The position numbers and the translations under genes were made by a program. From Mucilaginibacter sp. L3T2-6 (lineage in GTDB: Bacteria > Bacteroidota > Bacteroidia > Sphingobacteriales > Sphingobacteriaceae): a stretch of DNA of 64,000 bases. Positions 27,450-37,698 of this stretch are shown piece after piece. The DNA lies in the NCBI RefSeq assembly GCF_030519355.1, contig NZ_JAUMKC010000001.1:310001-374000 (forward strand), read 5' to 3'. The first letter of the stretch is position 1. Every line of letters starts with the position of its first letter. Below the pieces are notes generated by a model. The model was not told the origin of the DNA and did not search any database. It saw only the letters and a list, made by a program, of their open reading frames with translations.

Positions 27450-30400
27450 TCACTCAACCGTGTTATCCACTTCCTTGTTAACGTACGACTTCTCAAGCAC
27501 ATCAACCAATGCCTGTATATTAACAGGTTTAGAGATAAAATGATTCATCCCGGCTTCTAAAGCTGCCGTTTTATCTTCTGCCATTGCGCTGGCGGTCATG
27601 GCAATAATGTATGGTTGTTTAAATTCGCTTTTTCGTATAATACGGGTAGTTTCCAGGCCATCGAGCTCAGGCATTTGTACATCCATCAGTATGATGTCAT
27701 AAGATTGATTTTCCAGAGCTTCAATCACCTGGTTGCCATTATTTACCACCAGAGGATCGTAACCAAGCTTATTGACAACTTTGGTAATTAGCTTTTGATT
27801 AATCAGGTTATCCTCAGCAATTAAAATGCTCATCGGATATTTTTTAGCAAATTGTTCTGAAAGTAGTGTCGCGGCAGTCTTTTCTGCTGAGGCTGCTTTA
27901 CCCAGCATGAGCCCGGCTTGTATAGCATTGCACAGCTGTTGTTGTTTAACCGGTTTTAACAGCGTTTTTACGGTTGGGTCGGTAATTTTATTTTTTTCAA
28001 GTACCGAACATGTCAATATTATGGTAACGTTTTTGTCGATGTTTTTAATAGCTTTTGTTAATTCAAGCGTGTCGGCGCCGGGGATATTGGTGCCGGTGAT
28101 CACTATGCTGAATTTGTCTTCGCTTGTTAAAAGCTTCAATGCTTCTTCAGCCGATGTGGCTGTTACAGGCGTAAGCTTCCATTGTTCAAGCTGATCGGCA
28201 AGGACAATGAGCGCTTTTACACTTTGGTCGATCAATAAAACGCGACCGCTCCGTTCATTCGTCAGACTACAGCCAATGCGCGGTTTTGCAATTTTATCCT
28301 CTTCTATTTTCAGATTAAAGATCACGGATGTGCCTTTTCCGGCTTCGCTTTCAATAGCAATGGAGCCACCCATTAATTCAACCAGCCTTTCGCAGATGGC
28401 CAGGCCCAGGCCGGTTCCGCCGTAACTCCTGGTAGTTGAGGCATCCACCTGGGTAAACGCTTTAAATAAGCGTTTCAGCTTTTCGTTAGGTATGCCGATA
28501 CCGGTGTCACTAACTTTGAAGCCGATGCTTAAGTTGTTTCCATCCCGTTCCCGTAAATTTATCTCAATCAGTATTTCTCCCTTGCTGGTGAATTTAATAG
28601 CATTGTTTACCAGGTTTAACAATATCTGCCTTAGTCGCAACTGGTCGCCTATCAGCAATTCCGGTACGTCATGCGCGATATAGTACAGCAGGTTCAACTG
28701 TTTTTTTGCGGCTGATTCCGAAAATAAATCCAGCACATCTTCTACGCAACTTCTCAAATCAAACGAATGGTAGTCGAGCTCCATCTGGCCCGACTCAATT
28801 TTTGAGAAATCGAGTATGTCATTAATTACGTTCAGCAGGTTTTCGCCGCTAACACGTATAATGTCGGCGTATTCGCGCTGCTCGGCAGTTAACTGTGTTT
28901 CGCACAGTAGCGATGTCATCCCAAGTACGCCATTCATCGGCGTCCTGATTTCATGGCTCATGGTAGCCAGGAATATGCTTTTGGCCTTATTTGCTTTTTC
29001 GGCCTCCTGCCTCGCCTTTAATTCCTGTTCTTTTTGTGTCATGAGCTCGTTGTTCAGCTCCTGTAAATAATCTGACTGCGATTGCAACTCTTCCGACTGT
29101 GCCTGCAACTCTTCGTTAAGCGACTGCAATTCTTCTGATTGGTTTTGCAATTCTTCCGACTGGGCCACTACCTCTGCAGTTTTTTCCTTAACACGTTTTT
29201 CAAGCTCTTTCTTTTGTTTTCTTATAGCATATAACCGGTATCGGTAAAATCCGAATATAGCCAGGCATAATGCCGTTATAGCAATGGTCCGGAACCACCA
29301 GGTCATGTAGAACGGAGGAACTATAATAATTTTTATTGAAGCTGTGTCCTTGCTCCAAACACCGTCATTGTTAGCTGCTTTTACCTTGAAAATATATTCG
29401 CCCGGGTCAAGATTGGTATAAGTTGCTTTATGTTGTGAGCCTACATAATTCCAGCCTTTTTCAAAATTTTCCATTGTATAGGCGTACGAAGTCATTTCAG
29501 GAAGCGTGAAATTCAGCGCGCTGTACTCTATCGTGAAAACCAACTGATTGTAATTAAGCCTTATTTCTTTTGTCAGGCTGATTGAATTTTTAAGTACCGA
29601 ACCTTTTCCAACCGGCACCTTCTTATTGAATAATTGGAAATCTGTAAATACTACATGGTGCATGTTTTTATTAGTAGCCAGCTGATAGGGGTCGACAATA
29701 TTAAAACCGTTATGACCACCGAAAAGCAACTCGCCGTTTGAGGCCTTTAAGCCTGCACCTGAAAAAAATTCATAGCCTTGCAGGTTATTGGCGGTAGTAT
29801 ATTTTCTGAACTCGTTTGTGCCGGGCCTGAAACTTATGAGCCCTTTATTGGTACTAACCCACAAAAAGCCCATATCGTCTTCGTTTATATAATTTATTAT
29901 GGAGTAATTTGAGCCTGACGGAAATGAGTAAGCTGAAAAGGTTTTTGTATTTCTGTTGAAACGGTACAGGCCGCCCCCCAATGTGCCGGTCCACAAAATA
30001 CCCTGGTGGTCCTCAAATATAGAGACGATAACATTGCTTGACAGGCCGTCCCTTGTCGGTTTAAAGCATGTAAAGTCATTGCTGGCTGCATTATACAAAT
30101 TTAGCCCGCCGAATGTACCGATCCAGATCCGGTTTTGTTTGTCTTGGCAAATCGATCTGATATCATCATTTGATATAGAATGTAAAGTATCCAGCGCATT
30201 ATGACGATAACGTTTAATAACCTTATTATTGGAAATAACATTAACGCCGCCGCCGTCCAGTCCCACCCAGATATTGCCGGATTTGTCCTCAATCAGCGCA
30301 AAAACATTCGGGCTGCTGATTTCACCTGGCTTATTACCGGCGGAAAAATGTGTTAGTGATTTGGTGTTATTATTAATCAAATCCAGCCCGTCGCCATAAT

Positions 30401-31703
30401 AACCTAACCAAAGATTTTTCCGGCTGTCATTTAATAAAGTCAATATATGTTTCCCGCTCAATGGGGCTGTTCCTCCGGGTGCCGACAACTGGAGATTAAA
30501 CTCTTGTTTAGCGGAATTAAAAAAATTCAAGCCACCGCCGTCGGTACCTATCCAATACCCGTTGGTGGTTTCGGCAAATGAAGTTACAATGTTATTGCTA
30601 AGGCCGTTGCTGCCTAATGTACTTTTGTGATAATAGTCGAACATCGACAGGTTGGTGTCATAATATTTTACGCCGGCATCGTAGGTGCCCAGCCACAAAA
30701 TACCTCCATCATTATAAATACAGTTTATTGAATTATTTTCTTCTTTAGGTTGGTCTTCGCTCGTATATTTAGTGAATGTGTGTTTAACCTCGTCAAACAA
30801 ATCAAGCCCGTTTTCGGTAGCAAGCCATACTTTCTTAAATTTCCCCTGCGTAATGGCAAATACATTATTATTTACCAGCGAAGCGGGATTATTCGGCTGA
30901 TGATTGAAATTGGTAAATGTCCTGGTTTTAAGATCGAATAAATCCAGGCCTCCGCCGTGGGTACCTATATAGAGGTTGCCGTCGGAGTTTTTAAATACGG
31001 TATTAATAAAGTTATCGCTAATACTATTTTTACCATTATGCACGTAGGTCTTGGCGGCCCCTGTTACCGGGTTAAATTGCACAAGGCCCCCTTCGGTGCC
31101 GAGCCAAAGCATTCCCTCGTTATCTTCTGTGATTGAAGTTATATGATGAACGGCTATGTCATCCCGATTCTTAGCATACATGAACCTTTTTACCTTTTTG
31201 GTTTTTACATTTAATAAGTTTAACCCGGAATAACTGCCAACCCATATGCGCCCCTTGCTGTCCTGGAAAGTACAAGCAACGTCGGGGTCGGAAAGCGTGC
31301 TTTCATCATCTTTGTTGGCCTTAAATGTTGTAAAATTATTAGTGTTGTAATTAAACAAGCTAAGGCCGCCTCCGCTGCCTATCCAAAGGTTTCCCTGCTT
31401 ATCCTCGAAAAGATCAGTTACATCATTTGCCGGAAGCGAGTTCGGGTCTTTAGCGTCATGCTTGAAGGTTATAAAATTGTAGCCGTCATAACGGTTTAAA
31501 CCGTCATCGGTAGAAAACCACATAAAGCCCAAATGATCTTTAATAATGGATTTGACATCGCTTTGCGAAAGTCCGTCCTCGATAGTTAACGAGGAAAATT
31601 TCACAACTTTATTTTGTGCCAATGACTTGCCGGTGATTAACAGCATAACGCCCACCAGAAGGAAAAGCAATAAAAAAAGCGACCTGAGTTTATAATATAA
31701 CAT
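27450..31703 (-). CDS. Hybrid two-component sensor kinase with periplasmic propeller and two receivers
   Basis: A 1417-residue one-protein phosphorelay sensor. An N-terminal signal anchor (about residues 8-30) precedes a periplasmic two-bladed propeller of many 'LWIGTxGGGL' repeats (to about residue 720), a Y_Y_Y domain ('[23 protein letters not shown]'), a membrane helix near 805-830, and a Gln/Glu-rich coiled coil with repeated 'EELQSQ'. The histidine kinase follows: '[13 protein letters not shown]' (His917), '[11 protein letters not shown]', 'DTGIGIP' and 'GGTGLGLAI'. Receiver 1 lacks the phosphoacceptor (VITGTNIPG); receiver 2 is canonical with Asp1341 in '[12 protein letters not shown]'. 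Unlike classic hybrid regulators of this class, there is no AraC DNA-binding domain. The signal is unknown. Confidence 0.93.
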   Translation of the reverse strand: MLYYKLRSLFLLLFLLVGVMLLITGKSLAQNKVVKFSSLTIEDGLSQSDVKSIIKDHLGFMWFSTDDGLNRYDGYNFITFKHDAKDPNSLPANDVTDLFEDKQGNLWIGSGGGLSLFNYNTNNFTTFKANKDDESTLSDPDVACTFQDSKGRIWVGSYSGLNLLNVKTKKVKRFMYAKNRDDIAVHHITSITEDNEGMLWLGTEGGLVQFNPVTGAAKTYVHNGKNSISDNFINTVFKNSDGNLYIGTHGGGLDLFDLKTRTFTNFNHQPNNPASLVNNNVFAITQGKFKKVWLATENGLDLFDEVKHTFTKYTSEDQPKEENNSINCIYNDGGILWLGTYDAGVKYYDTNLSMFDYYHKSTLGSNGLSNNIVTSFAETTNGYWIGTDGGGLNFFNSAKQEFNLQLSAPGGTAPLSGKHILTLLNDSRKNLWLGYYGDGLDLINNNTKSLTHFSAGNKPGEISSPNVFALIEDKSGNIWVGLDGGGVNVISNNKVIKRYRHNALDTLHSISNDDIRSICQDKQNRIWIGTFGGLNLYNAASNDFTCFKPTRDGLSSNVIVSIFEDHQGILWTGTLGGGLYRFNRNTKTFSAYSFPSGSNYSIINYINEDDMGFLWVSTNKGLISFRPGTNEFRKYTTANNLQGYEFFSGAGLKASNGELLFGGHNGFNIVDPYQLATNKNMHHVVFTDFQLFNKKVPVGKGSVLKNSISLTKEIRLNYNQLVFTIEYSALNFTLPEMTSYAYTMENFEKGWNYVGSQHKATYTNLDPGEYIFKVKAANNDGVWSKDTASIKIIIVPPFYMTWWFRTIAITALCLAIFGFYRYRLYAIRKQKKELEKRVKEKTAEVVAQSEELQNQSEELQSLNEELQAQSEELQSQSDYLQELNNELMTQKEQELKARQEAEKANKAKSIFLATMSHEIRTPMNGVLGMTSLLCETQLTAEQREYADIIRVSGENLLNVINDILDFSKIESGQMELDYHSFDLRSCVEDVLDLFSESAAKKQLNLLYYIAHDVPELLIGDQLRLRQILLNLVNNAIKFTSKGEILIEINLRERDGNNLSIGFKVSDTGIGIPNEKLKRLFKAFTQVDASTTRSYGGTGLGLAICERLVELMGGSIAIESEAGKGTSVIFNLKIEEDKIAKPRIGCSLTNERSGRVLLIDQSVKALIVLADQLEQWKLTPVTATSAEEALKLLTSEDKFSIVITGTNIPGADTLELTKAIKNIDKNVTIILTCSVLEKNKITDPTVKTLLKPVKQQQLCNAIQAGLMLGKAASAEKTAATLLSEQFAKKYPMSILIAEDNLINQKLITKVVNKLGYDPLVVNNGNQVIEALENQSYDIILMDVQMPELDGLETTRIIRKSEFKQPYIIAMTASAMAEDKTAALEAGMNHFISKPVNIQALVDVLEKSYVNKEVDNTVE

Positions 31704-31856
31704 TACAATATTTCTATCAGCATGTTACACCCTTTTAATTGGAAATTAAGATGAGTGCGGCTATAAGATAGGGGTAACAGGCTGTAGATGTCTTATACGT
31801 TAAATATCAATAAAGGTTATGTTGTGAAAGAAAGCCAGAAGGTAGCGGCCTGCACC

Positions 31857-33173
31857 TTAAGATTCCGCCTGAGCTGCCTCAGGCATTTGAATCTGGTTTA
31901 ATGAGAGCGGAATTAATTTCTGTGTTTTTAAAAAGGTAAACGTTACAATAAGAAGCGTCATGGTTCCGCCCACAAGTACGGCCGGAACGGTACCCAGCAA
32001 ACGGGCCGCTACTCCTGATTCAAAATCGCCGATCTCATTAGAAGAGCCGATAAACATGGAGCTTACGGCCGAAACGCGCCCGCGCATGTCATCGGGCACC
32101 AGCAATTGCATCAAAGTGCCCCTGATGATAACGCTTACACTATCGAAAGCTCCCTGCGCAAACAGGAATAATAACGAGAGAAAAAAAGTTTTTGATAAAC
32201 CGAAACCGATAATAGAGAGCCCGAACCCTGTAACCGCTATCAGCAAATTACGCCACGGCCTGTTCATGGGCGAAAAGCGCGCCATAACTATCATCGTCAG
32301 CGCGGCCCCAAGGGATGATGCCATACGCATGATGCCCAGGCCTTCCGAGCCTACCTTTAAAATATCAAGCGCAAATACCGGGAGCAGAGCCACAGCGCCG
32401 CCGAAGAATACCGAAAACAAGTCGAGGCTCATGGCGTAAAACATAATTTTGTTGTTAAAAACAAAATGCAGGCCCGCCATCAGGTTTTGCCATTTACTTT
32501 CGGCCTTTGCAACAAATGTCGGCGGGTATTTGCGCAGGCTGTAAACAATCCCCATGGATATCAGCAGGAACACGATAAGCACTGAATAGGTCGCCGTCAT
32601 GCCCGAAATACCTTGTACAATCCGGTTCCCGAATGCGTAAGTAAAGCCTGCGATTAACGGCCCCAATATCGAGGCTACCTGCCAGCTCGAACTGCTCCAG
32701 GTGCTTGCATTGGGATATACTTCCCGCGGCACGCTGTGCGAATACACAATAAACGTAGCGGGACCATAAAAAGCACGGGCAACACCATTGCAAAATATCA
32801 TGGCGTACATAATCGGCACTATCCAGCCAAGGTGAATAATCCCGCTCATACTATGGAGGGTAACTACAAATATCGTCAGTGACGATAAGAACACGCCCGT
32901 ATAGAGCAATAACAGCATTTTCCGCTTTTCATACTTATCAGCAATATAACCGCCATACAATGCTATGCCAACAGCCGGAATAGCTTCGCTTAGTCCTACA
33001 AAGGCAATGGCAATTTTGCTATGGGTAACCTGGTAGATGTAAAAGCCTAAAACAGTGGTTTGCATCTGGTAGGCAAGTGTAAAGAAAAACCGCATACCAA
33101 GGTAGCGGCGGAAATCTTTATAACGCAATGCTGCAAATGAATCTGGTTTGGGGGTACTATCGCCGTCTGCCAC
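31857..33173 (-). CDS. MFS transporter (enterobactin-exporter/MFS-3 type)
   Basis: A 438-residue major facilitator protein with about twelve hydrophobic segments. It opens 'FAALRYKDFRRYLGMRFFFTLAYQMQTTVLGFYIYQVT' and carries the loop motif 'GGYIADKYEKRKMLL' between segments 2 and 3. Other family features are 'NGVARAFYGPATFIVYSHSVPREVYPNAS' and 'LLVPDDMRGRVSAVSSMFIGSSNEIGDFESG', which resemble the EntS-like MFS_3 group. Substrate is unknown. It follows the M28 gene on the same strand with a 128-base gap that contains a hairpin. Confidence 0.87.
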   Translation of the reverse strand: MADGDSTPKPDSFAALRYKDFRRYLGMRFFFTLAYQMQTTVLGFYIYQVTHSKIAIAFVGLSEAIPAVGIALYGGYIADKYEKRKMLLLLYTGVFLSSLTIFVVTLHSMSGIIHLGWIVPIMYAMIFCNGVARAFYGPATFIVYSHSVPREVYPNASTWSSSSWQVASILGPLIAGFTYAFGNRIVQGISGMTATYSVLIVFLLISMGIVYSLRKYPPTFVAKAESKWQNLMAGLHFVFNNKIMFYAMSLDLFSVFFGGAVALLPVFALDILKVGSEGLGIMRMASSLGAALTMIVMARFSPMNRPWRNLLIAVTGFGLSIIGFGLSKTFFLSLLFLFAQGAFDSVSVIIRGTLMQLLVPDDMRGRVSAVSSMFIGSSNEIGDFESGVAARLLGTVPAVLVGGTMTLLIVTFTFLKTQKLIPLSLNQIQMPEAAQAES

Positions 33174-33228
33174 AGATGTGTTGTTAGTGATGCGGTAAAA
33201 TTACGAATTAAGCGATAATGAGAGGAAT

Positions 33229-33259
33229 GACTTACGAAGTTTTTAAAGCTTCGTAAGTC
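33229..33259. repeat. Perfect 11-bp stem-loop between M28 and MFS genes
   Basis: GACTTACGAAG (33229-33239) and CTTCGTAAGTC (33249-33259) form a perfect stem around a nine-base loop. There is no T-run on the minus strand, so it may be an attenuating or dispersed hairpin rather than a standard terminator. Confidence 0.45.
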
Positions 33260-33301
33260 CTGATTTGCGAGAAATGACAATATGCGAACATTATTTATGG
33301 A

Positions 33302-34687
33302 TTAATTAATCCCGTGCTGGTCAATAAGGTATATCAGCGAAGCCATGGATGCCGCGCCAAGTTCCAGCTCACGTTTGCTTACGTTCTCAAATACATCATC
33401 AGGTGTGTGGTGTACGTCGAAATACCGCTGCGAATCAGGTAAATAGCCGATCAGCACAACGCCTTTTACTTTGCCTGCCAGCGGGCCAATATCACTGCCG
33501 CCGCCACCAGCTACCAGCATGCCCGAACCATATGGTGCAAGCAGCGGCCCCCAGTTGTTGTTTATTTTATTTAACAGCGATGGCGAAACTCCCTGGAAAG
33601 AGAAGCCACGCGGCGTAAACCCACCCAGGTCTGATTCGATGGCAGCAATGTGTTCCTCTTTGTTTTCAGCAGCCAGGTCGGCATATTTCTCGCCGCCGCG
33701 GTCGCCGTTTTCCTCATTCATAAAAAATACTGCCCTGATAGAGTTTTTAGGTTTGTAGCCCATTACCTTCAGCAGCCGTACCGCTTCAAGAGAACCTATT
33801 ACACCTGTGCCATCGTCATGCGCGCCTTCGGCCAGATCCCATGAATCCAGGTGACCGCCAACTGTGATGTATTTATTGGGGTTTTCCGTGCCTCTTAGCT
33901 CACCTACAACATTAAATGACGGTGCGTCTGGCAAATGCATACAGTTTTGTTTAAAATAAAATTTAACATGTGGTAAGGACCTCATCTTAAGCATGGCGCT
34001 TAATTTATTCGCGTCGTTGGTCGAAATTGCGGCTGCCGGGATATTCAGGCTGTCTTTTAAGTAGGCTGTAGTGCCCGTATGCGGATAGTCATCTTGTCTT
34101 CCTGTTAGTGAACGTACAATAACCCCCACGGCGCCATATTTAGCTGCGGCTGCAGGCCCCGCAAAACGCTGGTCTCCGGCAGCGCCATAAGCCCTTAAGG
34201 TTTCAATAAAGCGTTCATCAAACGGACGATTAAAAAATACAATTTTGCCTTTTATAGCATCTTTGCCCAACGTGGCTAATTCCTTCAGGCTGTGCAGCTC
34301 GATAACCGGTGCAGTAAGGCCATTTTTGGGCGTAGCAACCGACATGCCCAATGCGGCAATATGTACGCTTATTTTCTTATTACCTTTAATAATTGCGCCT
34401 TCTTCCTTAGCGCCGCGCACCCAATGGGGCACCATACAAGGCTGCAGATACACCTTATCAAAGCCGTAGCTCTCCATCAGCTTTTTGCTCCAGTCAACAG
34501 CCTTTTGTGCATTGGCAGATCCGCTTAAGCGCTGCCCGATGCTTTTGCAGAGGTAGCGCAGGTTTTCATAGCTTTTGCCATTAACAAGTTCCTCATCGTA
34601 TATTTTACGGATCATCAGGGAATCCTGGGCTTTTACCAGGCCGCCCGTGAAAATTAAGGCGGATAAAAGTGTAAGTTTTAGTTTCAT
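33302..34687 (-). CDS. M28-family carboxypeptidase-like exported peptidase
   Basis: A 461-residue secreted zinc peptidase, similar in outline to plasma glutamate carboxypeptidase (carboxypeptidase Q). It has a signal peptide ('LTLLSALIFTGGLVKAQ'), then 'ENLRYLCKSIGQRLSGSANAQKAVDW'. A PA-type insert precedes the catalytic part: 'ITVGGHLDSWDLAEGAHDDGTGVIGSLEAVRLL', 'FFMNEENGDRGGEKYA', 'ESDLGGF' and 'YFDVHHTPDDVFENV', which supply the zinc ligands and catalytic Glu. The role is extracytoplasmic peptide turnover. Start is ATG at 34687. Confidence 0.92.
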   Translation of the reverse strand: MKLKLTLLSALIFTGGLVKAQDSLMIRKIYDEELVNGKSYENLRYLCKSIGQRLSGSANAQKAVDWSKKLMESYGFDKVYLQPCMVPHWVRGAKEEGAIIKGNKKISVHIAALGMSVATPKNGLTAPVIELHSLKELATLGKDAIKGKIVFFNRPFDERFIETLRAYGAAGDQRFAGPAAAAKYGAVGVIVRSLTGRQDDYPHTGTTAYLKDSLNIPAAAISTNDANKLSAMLKMRSLPHVKFYFKQNCMHLPDAPSFNVVGELRGTENPNKYITVGGHLDSWDLAEGAHDDGTGVIGSLEAVRLLKVMGYKPKNSIRAVFFMNEENGDRGGEKYADLAAENKEEHIAAIESDLGGFTPRGFSFQGVSPSLLNKINNNWGPLLAPYGSGMLVAGGGGSDIGPLAGKVKGVVLIGYLPDSQRYFDVHHTPDDVFENVSKRELELGAASMASLIYLIDQHGIN

Positions 34688-34783
34688 ATTGTTGATCAGT
34701 TATGCGGTAAATATACAGAAATCACAAAAGGAAAGGGAGCAGATTACACCGCTTTAGCCATGTTAAGAGTAACAATTACGCTT

Positions 34784-36892
34784 TCAGGATATTTTATTCC
34801 AGCTCAAACCCTCCTGTGCGGACTTGAAGGCCTGGTGCAATATCTGATTTTCGGGCAGGGCGAGCTGCGGATCTTTTTCAAAAATACTTTCAACAAATTC
34901 CCGCACTTTCACGAGCAGTTCCTGATCGGTAACAAGGTTGGCCACCTTTAAATCCATTACACCGCTCTGCTCAGTGCCTTCCAGGTTTCCGGGGCCGCGA
35001 AGTTCAAGATCGGTTTCTGCAATTTCAAAGCCGTTGTTGGTGCGAACCATCGTGTTGAGCCTGATGCGGCCATCATTGCTTAATTTTTGAGTACTCATCA
35101 GGATGCAATAAGATTGCTCGGCGCCACGGCCAACCCGGCCGCGCAATTGGTGCAGCTGCGACAGCCCGAACCGCTCCGCATTCTCAATGATCATTACGGA
35201 GGCATTGGGGATATTTACCCCTACTTCAATAACCGTAGTAGCAACCATTATCTGGGTTTCACCTTTTATAAAGCGGTTCATCTCAAACTGTTTGTCCACC
35301 GCTTTCATTTTGCCATGTACAATGCTGATGCGGTAATCCGGAAGCGGAAACTCATGAGCCATTGTTTCAATACCGGCTTCAAGATTCTTAAGATCGAGCT
35401 TTTCGCTTTCCTGTATCAGTGGATAAACTACGTAAACCTGCCTGCCTTTGGCAATTTCGCGTTTCATAAATCCAAACATTGCCAGGCGCTGGTTTTCATA
35501 ATAATGCACGGTTTGGATCGGCTTTCGGCCAGCGGGCAATTCATCGATAACCGATATGTCCAGGTCGCCATAAAGCGTCATGGCGAGTGTACGCGGAATC
35601 GGTGTAGCGGTCATCACCAGCACATGCGGCGGAATGGTGTTTTTGCGCCAAAGCTTAGACCGTTGTTCTACACCAAAGCGATGCTGCTCGTCAATCACTA
35701 CAAATCCCAGGTTTTGGTATTGCACCTTGTCTTCAATCAGTGCGTGCGTACCTATCAGTATTTTAAGCCGGCCATTTTCGAGGTGCTCGTGGATAATTTT
35801 TCTTTCCTTTTGCTTGGTCGATCCGGTAAGCAAACCAACTTCTATAAAGTCATCGCCAACCAATTCCTTTATAGTGGCATAATGCTGACTGGCCAAAATT
35901 TCTGTCGGCGCCATTATACAGCATTGAAAGCCGTTATCTACGGCCAAAAGCATGCTCATCAGCGCAACTACGGTTTTTCCGCTACCCACGTCACCCTGCA
36001 GCAGCCGGTTCATTTGTACGCCGCGCTGGGTATCCTGCCTTATCTCTTTTAAAACACGCTTTTGTGCATTGGTTAAAGGGAACGGCAGCTTATGGTGGTA
36101 AAACTCATTAAATGCATCTCCGACAATGCTAAAAATATTGCCTTTAAACTTTTGGCTGTGCAGCAGCTTATTTTTAAGGAGCTTTAGCTGAAGAAAAAAT
36201 AATTCATCGAACTTTAAACGATGCTGTGCTGCATGCAGCTTGTGTGAATCACCCGGGAAATGGATGTTTTTATAAGCATCGGCACGGCTCATTAGTTTAA
36301 ACCGGTCGGTGATATATGGCGGCAGATTTTCGTGTATATCTTTAACATGCTGTTCAATCAGCACAGCTGTTAATCTCTGGATGCCCTTACTGTCGAGCGC
36401 GAATTGCTTTAGTTTTTCGGTGGAGTTGTAAGCTGGCTGCAGCGTCAGGTTTCCTTGTCGTTCTTTTATTCCGGTAGTGTAGAGTTCCATTTCGGGATGC
36501 GCCATTTGCGGCTTGCCATTAAAAAATGATGGCTTACCGAACAACACATATACTTTTCCAGGAATAAGTGTCTTTTCTATCCACTTTATACCCTGGAACC
36601 ACACCAGTTCTATTACGCCTGTATCATCCTGGGCATAGGCAACCAATCGCGTAGTCCGCTTTTCGCCGGCAATCTCTTTCCTTGTTAAGCGGGCAAGTAC
36701 CTGTACATAGGGCAGGTCAGGCTGGATATCTTTGATCTTATAGAACCGCGTACGGTCGATGTATTTGTAAGGGAAGGAGTTTAAAAGATCGCCAAAATTA
36801 TTTATACCTAACTCCTTTTTTAAGACATTAGCCCGGCTTAGGCCAACGCCCTTTAAATATTCTATCGGAGTTTCAAATACTTTGGGGTTCAA
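34784..36892 (-). CDS. recG: ATP-dependent DNA helicase RecG (TTG start)
   Basis: A 702-residue helicase that reverses stalled replication forks and branch-migrates Holliday junctions. The N-terminal wedge/OB part ('FETPIEYLKGVGLSRANVLKKELGI', 'VQVLARLTRKEI') is followed by Walker A 'LLQGDVGSGKTVVALMSML' near residue 300, the DExH box 'VVIDEQHRFGVEQR', 'VLVMTATPIPRTLAMTLYGDLD', and the motif 'QLHQLRGRVGRGAEQSYCIL'. The conserved N-terminus reaches a TTG at 36892 with a stop codon immediately before it in frame, so TTG is the apparent start. ridA lies 100 bases upstream on the same strand. Confidence 0.95.
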   Translation of the reverse strand: MNPKVFETPIEYLKGVGLSRANVLKKELGINNFGDLLNSFPYKYIDRTRFYKIKDIQPDLPYVQVLARLTRKEIAGEKRTTRLVAYAQDDTGVIELVWFQGIKWIEKTLIPGKVYVLFGKPSFFNGKPQMAHPEMELYTTGIKERQGNLTLQPAYNSTEKLKQFALDSKGIQRLTAVLIEQHVKDIHENLPPYITDRFKLMSRADAYKNIHFPGDSHKLHAAQHRLKFDELFFLQLKLLKNKLLHSQKFKGNIFSIVGDAFNEFYHHKLPFPLTNAQKRVLKEIRQDTQRGVQMNRLLQGDVGSGKTVVALMSMLLAVDNGFQCCIMAPTEILASQHYATIKELVGDDFIEVGLLTGSTKQKERKIIHEHLENGRLKILIGTHALIEDKVQYQNLGFVVIDEQHRFGVEQRSKLWRKNTIPPHVLVMTATPIPRTLAMTLYGDLDISVIDELPAGRKPIQTVHYYENQRLAMFGFMKREIAKGRQVYVVYPLIQESEKLDLKNLEAGIETMAHEFPLPDYRISIVHGKMKAVDKQFEMNRFIKGETQIMVATTVIEVGVNIPNASVMIIENAERFGLSQLHQLRGRVGRGAEQSYCILMSTQKLSNDGRIRLNTMVRTNNGFEIAETDLELRGPGNLEGTEQSGVMDLKVANLVTDQELLVKVREFVESIFEKDPQLALPENQILHQAFKSAQEGLSWNKIS

Positions 36893-36995
36893 TTAATGAT
36901 TGGGTGAACGGGTGAATTATCGATTTGAAAATTAGCCGATAGAAAGAACTGTATAAACTTGCGATCTTCAATTTTCAAACCACCAAGTTTTTAAA

Positions 36996-37376
36996 CTATG
37001 ACTTTACAGCCGTAACCGTTATCTCTACGTTTACACCTTTAGGCAAACCGGCGACCTGCACAGTTTCCCGGGCAGGAAAATTATCTGTAAAATAAGTACC
37101 ATAGATCTCATTGACCTGGGCAAAGTTCTGCATATCCATCAAAAAGATGCTTGTTTTAACCACATTGTTAAAATCAAGGCCCGCTTCTTTAAGGATCGCT
37201 TTGATATTGTCCATTACCTGCCTGGTTTCTGTCTTTATATCTCCAGTAATCAATTCGCCTGTTGCAGGATTCAGCGCTATCTGTCCTGACAAAAAAACAA
37301 GATTGCCTGCGGCCACCGCCTGGCTGTACGGGCCGATAGGAGCCGGTGCATTAGTAGTGTTGATGATGGTTTTCAT
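36996..37376 (-). CDS. ridA: RidA-family enamine/imine deaminase
   Basis: A 126-residue YjgF/YER057c/UK114 protein that hydrolyses reactive enamine intermediates such as 2-aminoacrylate. Typical segments are 'TTNAPAPIGPYSQAVAAGNLVFLSGQIALNPATGEL', 'NIKAILKEAGLDFNNVVKTSIFLMDMQNFAQVNEIYGTYF' and 'PARETVQVAGLPKGVNVEITVTAV', which includes the active-site Arg and final Glu. It starts 19 bases after the stop of the small membrane protein gene, so both are probably on one transcript. Confidence 0.94.
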   Translation of the reverse strand: MKTIINTTNAPAPIGPYSQAVAAGNLVFLSGQIALNPATGELITGDIKTETRQVMDNIKAILKEAGLDFNNVVKTSIFLMDMQNFAQVNEIYGTYFTDNFPARETVQVAGLPKGVNVEITVTAVKS

Positions 37377-37395
37377 GAATAAATGCGTGATAGAA

Positions 37396-37542
37396 TTAAT
37401 TCTTTTTAAGGATAAAGATTTTGATAATGGTCCAAATTATACCGGCCAAAAACATAATAATGGCAATGGCATTGATTGTATGCATTACCTTAAGGTTAAA
37501 ATTGGTGGGCCTGTTGGGGTCTTTTTTCCTGAAAAAGTACAT
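37396..37542 (-). CDS. Small single-helix membrane protein (48 aa)
   Basis: This gene encodes MYFFRKKDPNRPTNFNLKVM followed by a hydrophobic helix ('AIAIIMFLAGIIWTIIKIFI') and a Lys-rich end, 48 residues in all. It resembles short conserved proteins of Sphingobacteriaceae with an FRKK-D/NRP start; DUF6728 is a possible family but I am unsure. It lies 19 bases before ridA and 21 bases after the heptamer repeat. Longer frames in this region read through the repeat into low-complexity sequence and are not real extensions. Confidence 0.65.
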   Translation of the reverse strand: MYFFRKKDPNRPTNFNLKVMHTINAIAIIMFLAGIIWTIIKIFILKKN

Positions 37543-37563
37543 AGAACAAATATAGTGAGTTGA

Positions 37564-37630
37564 GGTGAAAGGTGAAAGGTGAAAGGTGAAAGGTGAAAGG
37601 TGAAAGGTGAAAGGTGAAAGGTGAAAGGTG
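37564..37630. repeat. Tandem heptamer repeat, nine copies of GGTGAAA
   Basis: GGTGAAA is repeated nine times without error from 37564 to 37626, followed by a partial GGTG. It lies between the OmpA-like gene terminator and the ATG of the small membrane protein (both minus strand), within the likely promoter or leader of the small gene. Such perfect arrays are prone to copy-number change. Confidence 0.95.
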
Positions 37631-37632
37631 CG

Positions 37633-37678
37633 CTTTAAAATAAACAAGAAAGGCTTCCCGGTTATCAAGAAGCCTTTC
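37633..37678 (-). terminator. Terminator of the OmpA-like gene
   Basis: GAAAGGCTTC (37648-37657) and GAAGCCTTTC (37669-37678) form a perfect 10-bp stem. On the minus strand it is followed by TTGTTTATTTT, a good T-rich tail, about 20 bases after the stop codon. Confidence 0.8.
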
Positions 37679-37698
37679 GGTATAATACTTATTCAATA

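Noticed and set aside
35087..36052. 321-codon open frame on the plus strand opposite recG
   Set aside because: It lies fully inside recG on the other strand, has no recognisable domain and is a by-product of recG codon use.
37564..37630. CRISPR array
   Set aside because: The units are seven bases and directly adjacent, with no spacers.
37496..37696. Frames reading through the heptamer array as repeated HLSPFTF
   Set aside because: The repeat simply has no stop codons; the low-complexity peptide is not a plausible protein and the small gene starts after it.
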